The translations under genes were made by a program, and so were the position numbers. A stretch of 64,000 nucleotides of DNA from Melieria omissa. Taxonomy: Eukaryota > Arthropoda > Insecta > Diptera > Ulidiidae. Positions 52,987 to 62,962 of this stretch are shown here, piece by piece; position 1 is the stretch's first letter, and each line of letters begins with the position of its first letter. The DNA lies in contig OZ020270.1 in assembly GCA_963971225.1 (NCBI GenBank), positions 65,104,932 through 65,168,931 on the forward strand, written 5' to 3'. The notes beneath the pieces are model-generated. The model saw only the letters and a program-made list of their open reading frames with translations. It ran no database searches and was not told the origin of the DNA.

Positions 52987-54115
52987 TTACCCTGACATCA
53001 AATGCTTGCATGTGTACGTGCCAAGCATCTGGTCCATTGTATCAACGCCGCATTTGTTGGCGTTGTAGTCCAATATGCCAAACGGCTTCCGCTTCTCACT
53101 TTGCTCGTCGACACGGCAAGTGTAGTGCATTGTAGACAGCACGTTCACAACTTTATTTTTCTTAGGTACATATGAGCACAACGCTATGTCCCCTTCGTTG
53201 TTGATGGGGCGCTTCGGGTTCTTCTTCAATTCCCGTGGAACAAAAGTTTTGTTGTAGCGCACTGTACCAACATATGCGGTCTTCCTCCTCATCAAAGTAC
53301 GCGCCAAATCCAAAGTAGTGAAGAAATTATCCGCGTATATTGTGCGGCCTGCATCCAAATAGTTTTCCGCAAGTTCAAGCACCACGTTCTGCCCTTGATT
53401 TACTTCGCGTTCTTGGTTAGGCAATTTGCCGGAATATATCATTCCCTTCACGGGATAATAAGACTTCGAGTCGCATAACCACCATACTTTTAGGCCATAC
53501 TTAGCCGGCTTTGACGGAATGTATTGCGTGAAGCGGGTGAGGCCTCTGTAAGGGCACAACTGCACATCGACGGTTAGTGCTTCATGAGGAGTGTAAGCTG
53601 CTGCCAAGTTATGTTGCAACATTTGCCAAATATCATCGATAGCGGCGGAATTTTTGCTGTTGATAAGTCGCTGTTGTCGAGTATTTCCATTGTCGAATCG
53701 AATGAATTGCTTTATGCACATGAAGCGATCGTACGACATCGCAGCTTTGTATATTGGACAACGCGTCGCGCCCCATAATTCCGTAGCAGGTTCACGATTC
53801 GATTTTGTGAGTCCAGCATACAAAAGGATAGCTAGAAAGGCGTCAAACTCTTTCACAGTCACTGGCTTCCACTCCTTTTTCTTCGTGGGATTCGCCAAAT
53901 TCCATGCAGCTGTAACCTCCCTGCCTTTACGATTTGTTTCGCGTATTATGATGTATATTATTTCCTCGCTGATGATTGAACGAAATATTGTGTAGGGGTC
54001 ATGTACAGTTCCTGATGGTCCTGGTTTCCTTCTTGTGAAGTCGACCACGTTATGAACACGAGTACGAGAAGTTGGTGGTGCTTTTTTAAACCATTGGGTG
54101 CCATCTTTAGCAATA
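52987..54115 (-). pseudogene. piggyBac transposase, catalytic core
   Basis: From the retrotransposon insertion the minus-strand frame reads the N-terminal core (VVDFTRRKPGPSG, WKPVTVKEFDAFLAIL) and the catalytic Asp residues in LTVDVQLCPYRG, TIYADNFFTT and KCGVDTMDQML. The first motif has Val where relatives usually have Glu (DEQL). The frame stops just after TYTCKHLMSG (52987). GGTAAGAA there looks like a 5' splice donor, and an AG acceptor stands before GTAGAAGCC at about 52909, but splicing these would still omit a conserved block. A deletion is more likely than an intron. Confidence 0.85.
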
Positions 54116-54119
54116 TAGT

Positions 54120-54361
54120 TGTGAACAGCGGAGCTTGTACTACTTTATGTATTGTATTAAGTATTTATGTATGTTGATACTCTCTTAATTTCACTATTTC
54201 TATTTGTCACCCTCTCTTCATTTATCTATTCATTATCTTGTAATATTTGAGTTCTCAATTTGTCACTTCTCAATTTATCATAATTTGTTACTTTTGCCAA
54301 TAAACTCAGTCTTGGAGCAGCGCTCGACAAATAAACACGCACAATAAAAGTGGCGCTAACA
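54120..54361 (+). repeat. 5' LTR of the Mag-like element
   Basis: It begins TGTGAACAGCGG and ends GGCGCTAACA. AATAAA occurs twice in the right part (54299-54304 region and near 54341-54348). TCTCAGAAGTGGGATTC directly after it is probably the primer-binding site. Confidence 0.95.
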
Positions 54362-54450
54362 TCTCAGAAGTGGGATTCAAGAATCCGGAAGCTCCAAGCT
54401 CAAAAATTTATTTAACTTTGGAGAACTTTGATAATCCTAATTTAAAAATC

Positions 54451-55569
54451 ATGTTTAACTCATCCACGAGCGAGTCGTGCGGCGCTGAAGTTCGCGAGGT
54501 TGTTGGCGAGGAGCGGCAGATGTTGTCCCGTGGAACCACCAGAAATATGGAGCCTACTGTCCATCCCAAGGCGAGTACTCCACGTGGTGACAGGGATCTT
54601 ACGCAACACAATAACGGAGCTGCAAAGGCTGATGGCATGATGAATAGCTTGGGCGCGAGGAGCAGGACGTCGGGCGAAAGCGCTCGCGTGATTGACAGCG
54701 AATTACACCGAAATGGCTACGAAGCAAACAGAAAGAGAGAGACTATGCGGAGGGAGGAGGTACGTTTTGAGAGGCGGGGTGATATCCAAGAGGCAAGGTA
54801 TGCGGAACGCGATGCTATGGATCATGGTAAGCGAGAGGAGGCGAATTTTAGCACACATGTCGGACAGCAAGACATTGGTGGCGTGACTCGTGACGCGCGG
54901 CAAGAGAATGGCTTTAGCAGAGATGACCTTCAGCGTGTGAATAGTGGCTTCGTAAGTGATGAGAGTGGTGGTGGTGGCGTGATTGATGCAGTGGCAGCAG
55001 GCAACTCGATATTGACAATACTACTTCAACAAAATCAAATGCTGATTAATACGTTGCGATCTGAGAGAAACAGATTCCATGTAATGCCTGATCTAAATAA
55101 TTCCTTACAAAAATTTGACGGTAGAAAAATATCAGCCGCTGCGAACGATTGGCTAAAATCATTAAATGGCATCGGTAATATGAACAACTGGTCCGATTCT
55201 GTACGCTTGCAGTGCGCGAGAGCCAATTTAGTTGGACCAGCGCTGAAGTGGTACAATGCTGGTGAGTTCCATAGTTGGAGCGATTTTGGAGTCGAGTTCA
55301 AAGAAACTTTTGTGGGTTTACAATCAAAAGCCGATATATGGGAAAGAATGGCTTCAAGGGAACAATGTGCATCTGAAGATGTAGCCGATTATTTTTTCGA
55401 AAAGCTTCGACTTACGCAAGAAATTGATCTCGAGTTTGAAGATGCGCGCAAGCAAATCATTAAAGGATTGCGATCGCCAGATTTGAGAAAATTTTTACTA
55501 CAAGGTTATCATCGTTCGTTTAATGATTTTTATTCAAATATTCGAGATTATTTTAATGCAGAGCAGTGA
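54451..55569 (+). CDS. gag: Mag-like Gag
   Basis: The open frame reaches back to the LTR, but the first ATG in frame is at 54451, giving 372 residues. The N-terminal third is charged and low-complexity (Arg/Glu/Gly). A retrotransposon capsid region follows from about residue 210 (LQKFDGRKISAAANDWLKSL, WYNAGEFHSWSDFGVEFKET, LRSPDLRKFLLQGY). The zinc knuckles are not in this frame but open the pol frame. The frame shows no internal break. Confidence 0.88.
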   Translation: MFNSSTSESCGAEVREVVGEERQMLSRGTTRNMEPTVHPKASTPRGDRDLTQHNNGAAKADGMMNSLGARSRTSGESARVIDSELHRNGYEANRKRETMRREEVRFERRGDIQEARYAERDAMDHGKREEANFSTHVGQQDIGGVTRDARQENGFSRDDLQRVNSGFVSDESGGGGVIDAVAAGNSILTILLQQNQMLINTLRSERNRFHVMPDLNNSLQKFDGRKISAAANDWLKSLNGIGNMNNWSDSVRLQCARANLVGPALKWYNAGEFHSWSDFGVEFKETFVGLQSKADIWERMASREQCASEDVADYFFEKLRLTQEIDLEFEDARKQIIKGLRSPDLRKFLLQGYHRSFNDFYSNIRDYFNAEQ

Positions 55570-58500
55570 ACCACGTGCAAGCACACCGAATCGTATGCCT
55601 TCATCTTCTACATTTTATCGTGGAGATAAAACTACGAATGGTGATTTAGTGTGTTATAAATGTGGTGAACTTGGACATTTTGCGCGATTCTGTACACAAG
55701 AATCATCAACGCTAAAATGCTTCCGCTGCGAAGGAATCGGGCATACCAAAAATGCCTGCACAGCGCCGATTCGATGCTTACGATGTCATAAAGAAGGACA
55801 CATTCAGAGTCAGTGTCGAACATTACCTAATGTACCGCCTGTTCAAAGAGAAGTTGCAACTCAAGCCAAAGGAGCCCTTATAACTCACCCCGGTATTGCG
55901 ACAGCTGAAGAGAACCGCAAATATTTTCAAGATGCCTATTTGAATGGTAAGCCTATCAAAACATATGTAGACCCAGGTAGTGCACTGGTCATGATAAAGA
56001 AGTCGGCGACAGAGGAGTTAGGTATACAGTATGGCCTGCCGAATAAAAATCTTATTGTTCGAGGTTTCGGCAATAGCACTGTAACACCAATTGGCGTTTT
56101 TAATGCGAACTTACAAGTAGACCAAGCCAGTGCTGACATAGAAATACATGTGGTGCATGACGAAAATTTAAGCATACCTCTTTTAGTATGCCAGCCCTTC
56201 ACCGAGAAAGAACATATTACAATGATACGACGCGGTAATACTCTTCGTTTGTTTGAGGAAAGAATTCTCGAGGAACCGGATGACTGCTTAAAAAATTTGG
56301 AAGTGCCAGAGCTGCCGCGGACCAATGTAAAGTTTTGGGCAAAAGAAGCCGCAGTGATACCACCAAACTATATAGGCATAATTTCCACACACAGCAACTT
56401 AAAACGCGACGAAAACATATTCATTAACAACAGTAGCAACAAACACGGGTCTGTAATACCGAACTTCATTGTTAAGAACAATCATGGTGAGACGCAGGTG
56501 CCGATTCTAAATTTAACTGCAACAACAATAACATTTGACCGAAACGACCACATAACAAGCGGAGAAATTTGCATTGAAGATGTAGAAGAGAGTGTTGAAC
56601 AGGGCGATGAGAGAAGAGTGGAAGCTGCAATGAGTATACGCACAAAAGAATTCGACATTAATAAGCTAAACGTAGGCGCTACTGCAAGCGAGAGTGGTAA
56701 GGAAATGTTAATGAGTGAAATAACTAAATATAGTAGCTGCTTTGCTAACAATTTGAGTGATTTGGGTTTGAGTAACGCAGTTGAGTTCACAATCGACTTA
56801 CTAGATGAGAAACCAGTAACTTTTCGGCCTTATCCTTTGAGTTACAAAGAACGTGAGTTTGTGAGACAAGAAATGGAAGAAATGAAAGCGGCAGGCATAA
56901 TATGCGACTCATCTTCGAGCTACTCAAGTCCGATTTTGATTGTTAGTAAGAAAAATGGCGAGAAGAGGATTTGTATTGATTACAGATTATTAAATAAGGT
57001 TACAAAGAGGATACAATACCCATTGCCAGTAATCAACGACAATATTGATCGCTTGCGTGATAAACAATTTTTTTGCGCATTAGATATGAAAAGTGGCTAT
57101 TACCAAATCCCTGTCGCTACGGAAAGCTGCCACCTTACCGCATTTATCACGCCGGATGGCAACTTTGAATTTCTGCGAATGCCTTTCGGCGTCTGCAATG
57201 GCCCCGCAGTTTTTCAAAACATGAGCAATAAAATTTTGGGCCCGCTACGTTTTACAATTGCTTTAGCGTACTTTGATGATATCTTAATACCTGCTAGCAC
57301 CGAACAAGAGTGTGTTAAAAATTTAGAAACAATTTTAGTTGTGCTGAGCAATGCCAATTTAAAACTTAATTTAGCAAAATGTAAATTCTTGTACACTAAA
57401 ATTGATTATTTGGGTTTCGAAATTGAGAACGGTGCAATTAGACCGTCCGAAAATAAAATTGATTGTGTTGCAAATTTTCAACAGCCAACAAATGTACACA
57501 AGCTCAAACAGTTTCTTGGTTTAACTAGTTATTTTCGTCAATTTATAAAAAATTTCGGCATAATTGCCCAACCGCTGACAAAGCTTACACGTAAAAACGA
57601 AATATGGAATTGGTCCAGTGCTGAGGAGAACGCTTTTCACACCCTAAAAAAATTGACACAAAGACCAATCCTAGCGATGTATTCTGCAGATGCGCGAACA
57701 GAAGTTCACACTGATGCATGTCAATATGGATTTGGGGGAATTCTATTACAAGAGCATGCTGATAAAAAGCTACACCCTATTGCATACGCGAGCAAGCAAA
57801 CAACGATTGAAGAGGCGAAACACCATTCAACTGAATTGGAAACACTTGCTGTTGTTTGGACATTCGAAAAATTCAGAATATACTTAATTGGTTTAAATTT
57901 TACAGTTGTTACTGACTGCAGCGCTGTGCGGAGTGCATTGTCGAAAAGAAACCTTATACCTCGCATTGGTCGCTGGTGGCTGCGCTTGCAGGAGTTCATT
58001 TTCGAAATCATTCATCGCTCTGGAGATCGTATGCTTCACGTAGACTCACTCAGCCGCAATCCAACGGGCAGCGCCGAAGACATCGGAACGGTTGCAGATG
58101 TAGCAATTCTTTATAATACATTGAGCGAAAACGACTGGCTCACACTTCTGCAGCGAGGTGACTCGGATTTGCAAATTATTTCGGAATCACTGCGAAAGAC
58201 GTCCACCCTAAACGTACGAGATCGTGAACTTCGTAATTTTTTCATGCTACGAGAAAATAAATTATACCGTAAAGAGGGTGATGGTGAAAAGTTTTACGTT
58301 CCCAACAAGGCGCGATGGCGTGTTGTACATAATTACCACGATAAATTTGCTCACATCGGGTTGGATGAAACAGTCGCGAAAATTAAAGAGCGATATTGGT
58401 TTCCGCGACTAAAAACGTATGTCAAAAACTATATCGCCGCATGTGCAGAATGCTTGTACCACAAGGAGCCGGGAGGGAAGAAGCAAGGCATGCTGCATCC

Positions 58501-59224
58501 TATTGAGAAAATCGGAATTCCATTTCACACTGTTCACTTGGACCACTTTGGACCTTTTGTCAAAAGTAGCAGGGGCAATATGTACATTTTAGCAGCAATT
58601 GATGGCTTTACAAAATTTTGCATTTTGAAAGAAGTTCGCAATACAAAGTCTGCCACTACCGTTAAAGCTGTCAACGAATTCATTTGTTTATTTGGCGCCC
58701 CGAAACGTATTGTTACCGATTTAGGAACGTCATTTACGGGAGCCGCATTTAAAACTTTTTGTCATGAGAAAAACATTATTCACATCAAGAATGCTACTGC
58801 TACGCCGAGAGCCAACGGACAAGTAGAAAGGCTTAACAGAAGCATTACTCCGATGTTGGCAACCATGAGTGGAAAGGTGGACAGCAAAGATTGGGACCGT
58901 TTTGTAGGTATAGCACAGTTCAGCCTCAACAACACTTATCACCGGGCGATAAAAACAACCCCTTTTCAATTGCTGTTCAACTACGATCCAAGAAGTACAT
59001 TTGGTTGCCCGATAAAAGATGAATGTTTAAGCAAAATGAAATTAAAGAGAGCACAGACGAAGTACGTGCGAAGTACACTACAAAGGCCCATACATCATAA
59101 CACAGGTATTGCCGAACGACCGCTACCGAGTCTCAGATATCCCTGGATTGCAGCGAACATCAAAATTTTACGATGGTGTTGTTGCTGTCGATCAAATAAA
59201 GCGCGTGGCAATGCCGTAAGATAG
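55556..59224 (+). CDS. pol: Mag-like Pol polyprotein (three zinc knuckles, protease, RT, RNase H, integrase)
   Basis: The frame is +1 relative to gag. An ATG at 55556 overlaps the gag stop by 14 bases, and the open frame extends to 55523. Zinc knuckles: CYKCGELGHFARFC, CFRCEGIGHTKNAC, CLRCHKEGHIQSQC. The protease triplet reads DPG (YVDPGSALVMI) where DSG or DTG is usual. RT has MPFGVCNGPAVFQ and catalytic AYFDDILI (near 57270). RNase H follows (HTDACQYGFGGIL, TDCSAVRSAL). Integrase has HNYHDKFAH...CAECLYH, Asp in HLDHFGPF and VTDLGTSF, and Glu in NGQVERLNR. Near 59080 the coding pattern moves to another frame, so the C-terminal 48 or so residues of this frame are not native. The role is replication and integration of the element. 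Confidence 0.9.
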   Translation: MQSSEPRASTPNRMPSSSTFYRGDKTTNGDLVCYKCGELGHFARFCTQESSTLKCFRCEGIGHTKNACTAPIRCLRCHKEGHIQSQCRTLPNVPPVQREVATQAKGALITHPGIATAEENRKYFQDAYLNGKPIKTYVDPGSALVMIKKSATEELGIQYGLPNKNLIVRGFGNSTVTPIGVFNANLQVDQASADIEIHVVHDENLSIPLLVCQPFTEKEHITMIRRGNTLRLFEERILEEPDDCLKNLEVPELPRTNVKFWAKEAAVIPPNYIGIISTHSNLKRDENIFINNSSNKHGSVIPNFIVKNNHGETQVPILNLTATTITFDRNDHITSGEICIEDVEESVEQGDERRVEAAMSIRTKEFDINKLNVGATASESGKEMLMSEITKYSSCFANNLSDLGLSNAVEFTIDLLDEKPVTFRPYPLSYKEREFVRQEMEEMKAAGIICDSSSSYSSPILIVSKKNGEKRICIDYRLLNKVTKRIQYPLPVINDNIDRLRDKQFFCALDMKSGYYQIPVATESCHLTAFITPDGNFEFLRMPFGVCNGPAVFQNMSNKILGPLRFTIALAYFDDILIPASTEQECVKNLETILVVLSNANLKLNLAKCKFLYTKIDYLGFEIENGAIRPSENKIDCVANFQQPTNVHKLKQFLGLTSYFRQFIKNFGIIAQPLTKLTRKNEIWNWSSAEENAFHTLKKLTQRPILAMYSADARTEVHTDACQYGFGGILLQEHADKKLHPIAYASKQTTIEEAKHHSTELETLAVVWTFEKFRIYLIGLNFTVVTDCSAVRSALSKRNLIPRIGRWWLRLQEFIFEIIHRSGDRMLHVDSLSRNPTGSAEDIGTVADVAILYNTLSENDWLTLLQRGDSDLQIISESLRKTSTLNVRDRELRNFFMLRENKLYRKEGDGEKFYVPNKARWRVVHNYHDKFAHIGLDETVAKIKERYWFPRLKTYVKNYIAACAECLYHKEPGGKKQGMLHPIEKIGIPFHTVHLDHFGPFVKSSRGNMYILAAIDGFTKFCILKEVRNTKSATTVKAVNEFICLFGAPKRIVTDLGTSFTGAAFKTFCHEKNIIHIKNATATPRANGQVERLNRSITPMLATMSGKVDSKDWDRFVGIAQFSLNNTYHRAIKTTPFQLLFNYDPRSTFGCPIKDECLSKMKLKRAQTKYVRSTLQRPIHHNTGIAERPLPSLRYPWIAANIKILRWCCCCRSNKARGNAVR

Positions 59225-59432
59225 AACCACTGACGACGATGTAATGGCTTTAGTTGACGACTCATCAGAGAACAGCAGTGACGTGCCAGCGTGTGCTGAT
59301 CCATTGTTGCAGTACGACAATGAAGATGACAACGGCCCAAGTAATCTACCTAGAAGAAGCGAGCGACTGCGGAAAAAACGAGATTTGCATACAAAAATTA
59401 TTAATCGAGGGCGAATATGCAGGATGACCGAA
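59225..59432 (+). other. Displaced Pol C-terminus and 3' leader of the Mag-like element
   Basis: A second plus-strand frame from about 59085, with one stop near 59217-59219, carries an acidic stretch and a basic RRSERLRKKRDLH-type tail. These look like the native C-terminus of Pol after the frame change. The sequence runs to the 3' LTR at 59433 with only a weak purine tract (GAATGTG) before it. Confidence 0.6.
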
Positions 59433-59674
59433 TGTGAACAGCGGAGCTTGTACTACTTTATGTATTGTATTACGTATTTATGTATGTTGATACTCTCTTA
59501 ATTTCACTATTTCTATTTGTCACCCTCTCTTCATTTATCTATTCATTATCTTGTAATATTTGAGTTCTCAATTTGTCACTTCTCAATTTATCATAATTTG
59601 TTACTTTTGCCAATAAACTCAGTCTTGGAGCAGCGCTCGACAAATAAACACGCACAATAAAAGTGGCGCTAACA
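59433..59674 (+). repeat. 3' LTR of the Mag-like element
   Basis: Same as 54120-54361 with one difference. It is followed by the TAGT target duplication and then piggyBac sequence. Confidence 0.95.
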
Positions 59675-59678
59675 TAGT

Positions 59679-59981
59679 AGTTTTCATTTGTTTCGGGTGC
59701 ATCATTTTCTTCCTCTTCATCATCGTCGTCATCAATATCTTCATTTATCTCTACGTTTCAGTTTCGGCATCTGACTCTTCAGCGGGTTGGTATGTGCAGT
59801 CGTCATCATCCTCAGCTTCATTACCAAGTGCAGCAATATCAACTTCTTCATCCATCTCTTCATCCATAAAGTCTGCAAATCTCATATCAGCTGCACGCCT
59901 TTCATCCGCACTCATTTGCTGGTAACGTGTACTACGGCGTAAAACCATTTCAGCAATGTCTACATTACCTGCATCTGCCAT
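59679..59981 (-). pseudogene. piggyBac transposase, N-terminal part
   Basis: The minus-strand frame begins MADAGNVDIAEMVLRRSTRY (59981), a usual acidic N-terminus for piggyBac transposases (FADFMDEEMDEEVD and more Asp/Glu runs). It stops at 59751. Acidic coding pattern continues in another frame to the retrotransposon insertion, so there is a frameshift near 59750 besides the insertion. The region beyond 59982 is presumed promoter/5' UTR. Confidence 0.85.
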
Positions 59982-60646
59982 TTTTATATTTTTGTTTTTA
60001 TTTTATTTGTAATACAATTTCACACACGATTTTACTGTTCACTGTCTAAACTTTGACTGATTTGGTTTACGAAACTACAACTTCTTATATACTCTTTCGT
60101 ACGTTTACCTGAACGCATGGACATTAGGGATGAAGTAAATTGAAACAACTGGTTTGGTACGTATACCTGCGCACGTGGACATTTAGGTATAAAAATTCCA
60201 AGAACTGGTTATGTATGAACACCTGCGCATATGGACACTTAGGGATAAAGTAAATTCAAAGAACTGGTTTATTGCTTTCAATGAAAGGCACAATAAAAGT
60301 AAAACAAAAAGTAGCCAGAATTGAAAGAACAAATCAGTTATGTGTTCAAACAATAAAAAAAGTATAGTGATGCCCAAAGAACATGCATTTATTAGTCATT
60401 GCATGAAAATTCAGTACAAGGTCCCTACGGACCTTGTCACACGTCCGCGTACTATTTTCAATAAAACCTCAATAACTCCTAAACTAATGCTCGGATCGCC
60501 TTGATTTTTTTTTAAATGATGCGCAACAAAATTCTATTGGAATACATGGTAACTTTTTGGGGGGTTGTAGTGGCCGAAATAGGAGTAATTTCAGTTTGAA
60601 AATGCAAAAAGGTCCCTAGGGACCTTCTCACTCATCGAAGGGTTAA

Positions 60647-61020
60647 CAGTAGTTTAAAACTAAAAGCTACAATCGACTCTTTTTTTTTTGTTTCAAAAAT
60701 CTTTTAAAACACATTTCATATGTTTTTTAATGCAACCCCTCATTCCTCCAATATAAAAAGCTTTTGTACAATTTGTGTTTTACAACAAAAGTAGATGAAT
60801 ACAAAATGTGGTTTGCAGAACCGTCTACTTGTAGGGAACATAAGCAATTTATATTAGATTACTTTTTAATAATTTTGCTAAGAAAAAATTGCATTTGGCT
60901 CAAAGAGAAAATAGCAAGTAAACCGAAAAATAAGAATAAAATAAAAATACACATAAAACTGCTAAATGACATAAATTTTAAGGAAATGATAATAATAAAA
61001 AATAATAAATTATTACCCCC
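60647..61020. other. No gene recognised
   Basis: AT-rich flank of the piggyBac element with a weak open frame (60764 onward, Lys/Ile/Asn-rich) that I judge random. Confidence 0.5.
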
Positions 61021-61024
61021 TTAC

Positions 61025-61733
61025 GGGGGTAAGGGTTTACACTTTCGAAAAATCGAATTTTTTTTATTTATCTTATTGTTAAACATTTCAAGAATATATT
61101 CTCAAAATTTTAAGTCGATCGGAGCAAAACTCTTGACGTTATAGTCTATAGTAAGTCCCCTGTCCTTTAGTGCAGGTATACAGCTTATTCTCTTCTATCG
61201 CGTTTTTCTCACAACTACTTTTCCAAAGTCCGTGATCACTGTCATTTAAAAACTACTAAACCGATTAATTTGAAACTTGGTACACATTTTCTACATATAA
61301 AATACCTCCCCCCAATGTTTAGTAAACAATTTTTTTTTACTTTAAGGGGGTTACAAAATGGCGGAATTTTTCGTAGAAAATAGCAGTTTACACTTTAGAT
61401 GGCCACCAAAAATTTTTAAATGAAAAAAAAAATAATCGGAGAATGTTGGGGGGAGCATTTGATAATACTTTGACTACATTTTAATGGTTTTTGATTTCAG
61501 AAAATTTCCGACCGAGATAAACTGTATCACCGCAAATTGTATTTTTTCAAAGACTTTCTGGGGCAAGCTCTGTCACCGGTTTGTTTTGTAATATTTCTGC
61601 ATGAAAAAATTACAGAATATTGTTAAAAGTGTGCTTAATAATGTACAAAAGGTTTAAATAAATTTGATCAATCCATACTTTCAAAATAAGTTCATAAAAA
61701 AGTGTTTTTTTACGCTGAAACCCTTACCCCCCC
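61025..61733. mobile_element. Probable TTAA-type MITE, about 709 bp
   Basis: The ends GGGGGTAAGGGTTT and AAACCCTTACCCCCCC are inverted repeats. The right flank is TTAA (61734-61737) and the left is TTAC (61021-61024), one base off. Its length and its core phrase CGCGTTTTTCTCA recall the elements at 10440 and 26497. Confidence 0.6.
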
Positions 61734-61739
61734 TTAAAC

Positions 61740-62960
61740 CGATGATATAACCTTATGTGACTGTTAGGAGGAGGACACTAATATGAGATGTAACACAATG
61801 TTGATTTTTTTTTTTAATACTTGAATACTTATATACTTTTGTAATACTTGAATGTACTTGTGTAATATAATAAAACTTATGCAATTCAAATCAAAAAGAT
61901 TTTATTTCTATGTTGTTCACTGCAAAACGCCACAATTCCAAACCTATTTCATATCAAAACGCAACATTTGCATAGGGTTCATAGCAAAATGAAATAAATA
62001 CTATGTGTCGGACCAAAACGCAATATTTCCAAATTTGTTTTCTAAATAACTAAAAAAGTAATTGCAAAATAAATTAACTTATTTATGATTTGTATTGTTC
62101 CTAGAAAACTATTATTCCACAGCAACTATTAAAAGAAAAATACTGACTGACTTTAATTACATTTGTTCGTTTATCCAAAAAATTGTTAAGGTGTAATTAT
62201 TGCGTTTTGTTATGGACCTCCTCATATATAGTATTAAATAAAATAAATAAATAAATAAAAATTGATGTGATTTATCAACTGAATTAATAAAAATGCTAAA
62301 ACAAAACATTTTTTATCAATTTTTTCGGCTGGTACGCAGAATGATTCTTGAAAAAGGCAATATATTTCAATAAAACTTTGTAAGGAATTTACAAGTGGCC
62401 TAACTAAACTCTGATGTAAAAATGGGCATGGTACGTCTACTTTTACGTAGGATTGCCATATAAGCATACTTTGTTAAATTGGGAAAATTTATTATATTTA
62501 TATACTAACCAACGTCATCTGCACTTTTGTGGTTATTTATAACGGTAAGTGGGCGTGGTACTCCCCATTAACCCGTTATGAGCCGTATCAACCCGTTTCT
62601 AATGGTTTTAGTTTAAATACGAATTAAACTATGTAAAGGTTTTATGTGGGTGTTTTATGAAAAGAGGCAAAAAATTGGGGGCGTGGCTACAATCTAGAGT
62701 ATTCATTAATTAGTTTGGGTCGATTTAAATACTATAACTTTGGTTTTGTTTTTACTAATGAAGATTTAAAAAATGCCTAATTGCCAACTGTAGGGTTTCG
62801 GTGCACGGTACAGTAAATAAAATAAAATTATGGTGGACCAATCTCTGAAGAATCCTGAAGGAGGTGTCCAAATTTGAGGTATTTATCTTTAACCGTATAG
62901 ATACTACAGCATAAAATAGGCTATGCGCGGGTTTTTGGCATGTTTACCCCATTGTGCGCC
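61740..62960. other. No gene recognised (AT-rich, repeats)
   Basis: It contains three CAAAACGCMAYA phrases (61922-62030) with an inverted match near 62195, possibly a decayed MITE of about 300 bases. An AAAT microsatellite lies near 62235-62262. GGGCGTGG phrases at about 62552 and 62688 recall the Helitron interior. Confidence 0.45.
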
Positions 62961-62962
62961 GT

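Larger units (their letters stand above)
54120..59674 (+). mobile_element. Young Ty3 (Mag-like) LTR retrotransposon inside piggyBac
   Basis: LTRs of 242 bases (54120-54361 and 59433-59674) differ at a single position (A/C). The 4-base duplication TAGT flanks the element (54116-54119 and 59675-59678). The 5555-bp element splits the piggyBac transposase frame. The near-identical LTRs indicate a recent insertion. Confidence 0.96.
51177..60642 (-). mobile_element. piggyBac transposon (3.9 kb without its nested retrotransposon)
   Basis: The ends CCCTTCGATGAGTGA and TCACTCATCGAAGGG are flanked by TTAA (51173-51176 and 60643-60646). Subterminal palindromes of the form AAGGTCC(C/G)TA(C/G)GGACCTT lie near 51219 on the left and at about 60419 and 60610 on the right. 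The transposase is on the minus strand and is split by a Ty3 element at 54120-59674. The left 1.5 kb (51240-52700) is AT-rich with no gene. Confidence 0.95.

Noticed and set aside
52909..52990. True intron in the piggyBac gene
   Set aside because: Donor- and acceptor-like signals exist, but splicing would omit about 130 conserved residues. It is kept only as a finding to test.
62235..62262. AAAT microsatellite as a retrotransposon tail
   Set aside because: No LINE or SINE body precedes it on either strand.
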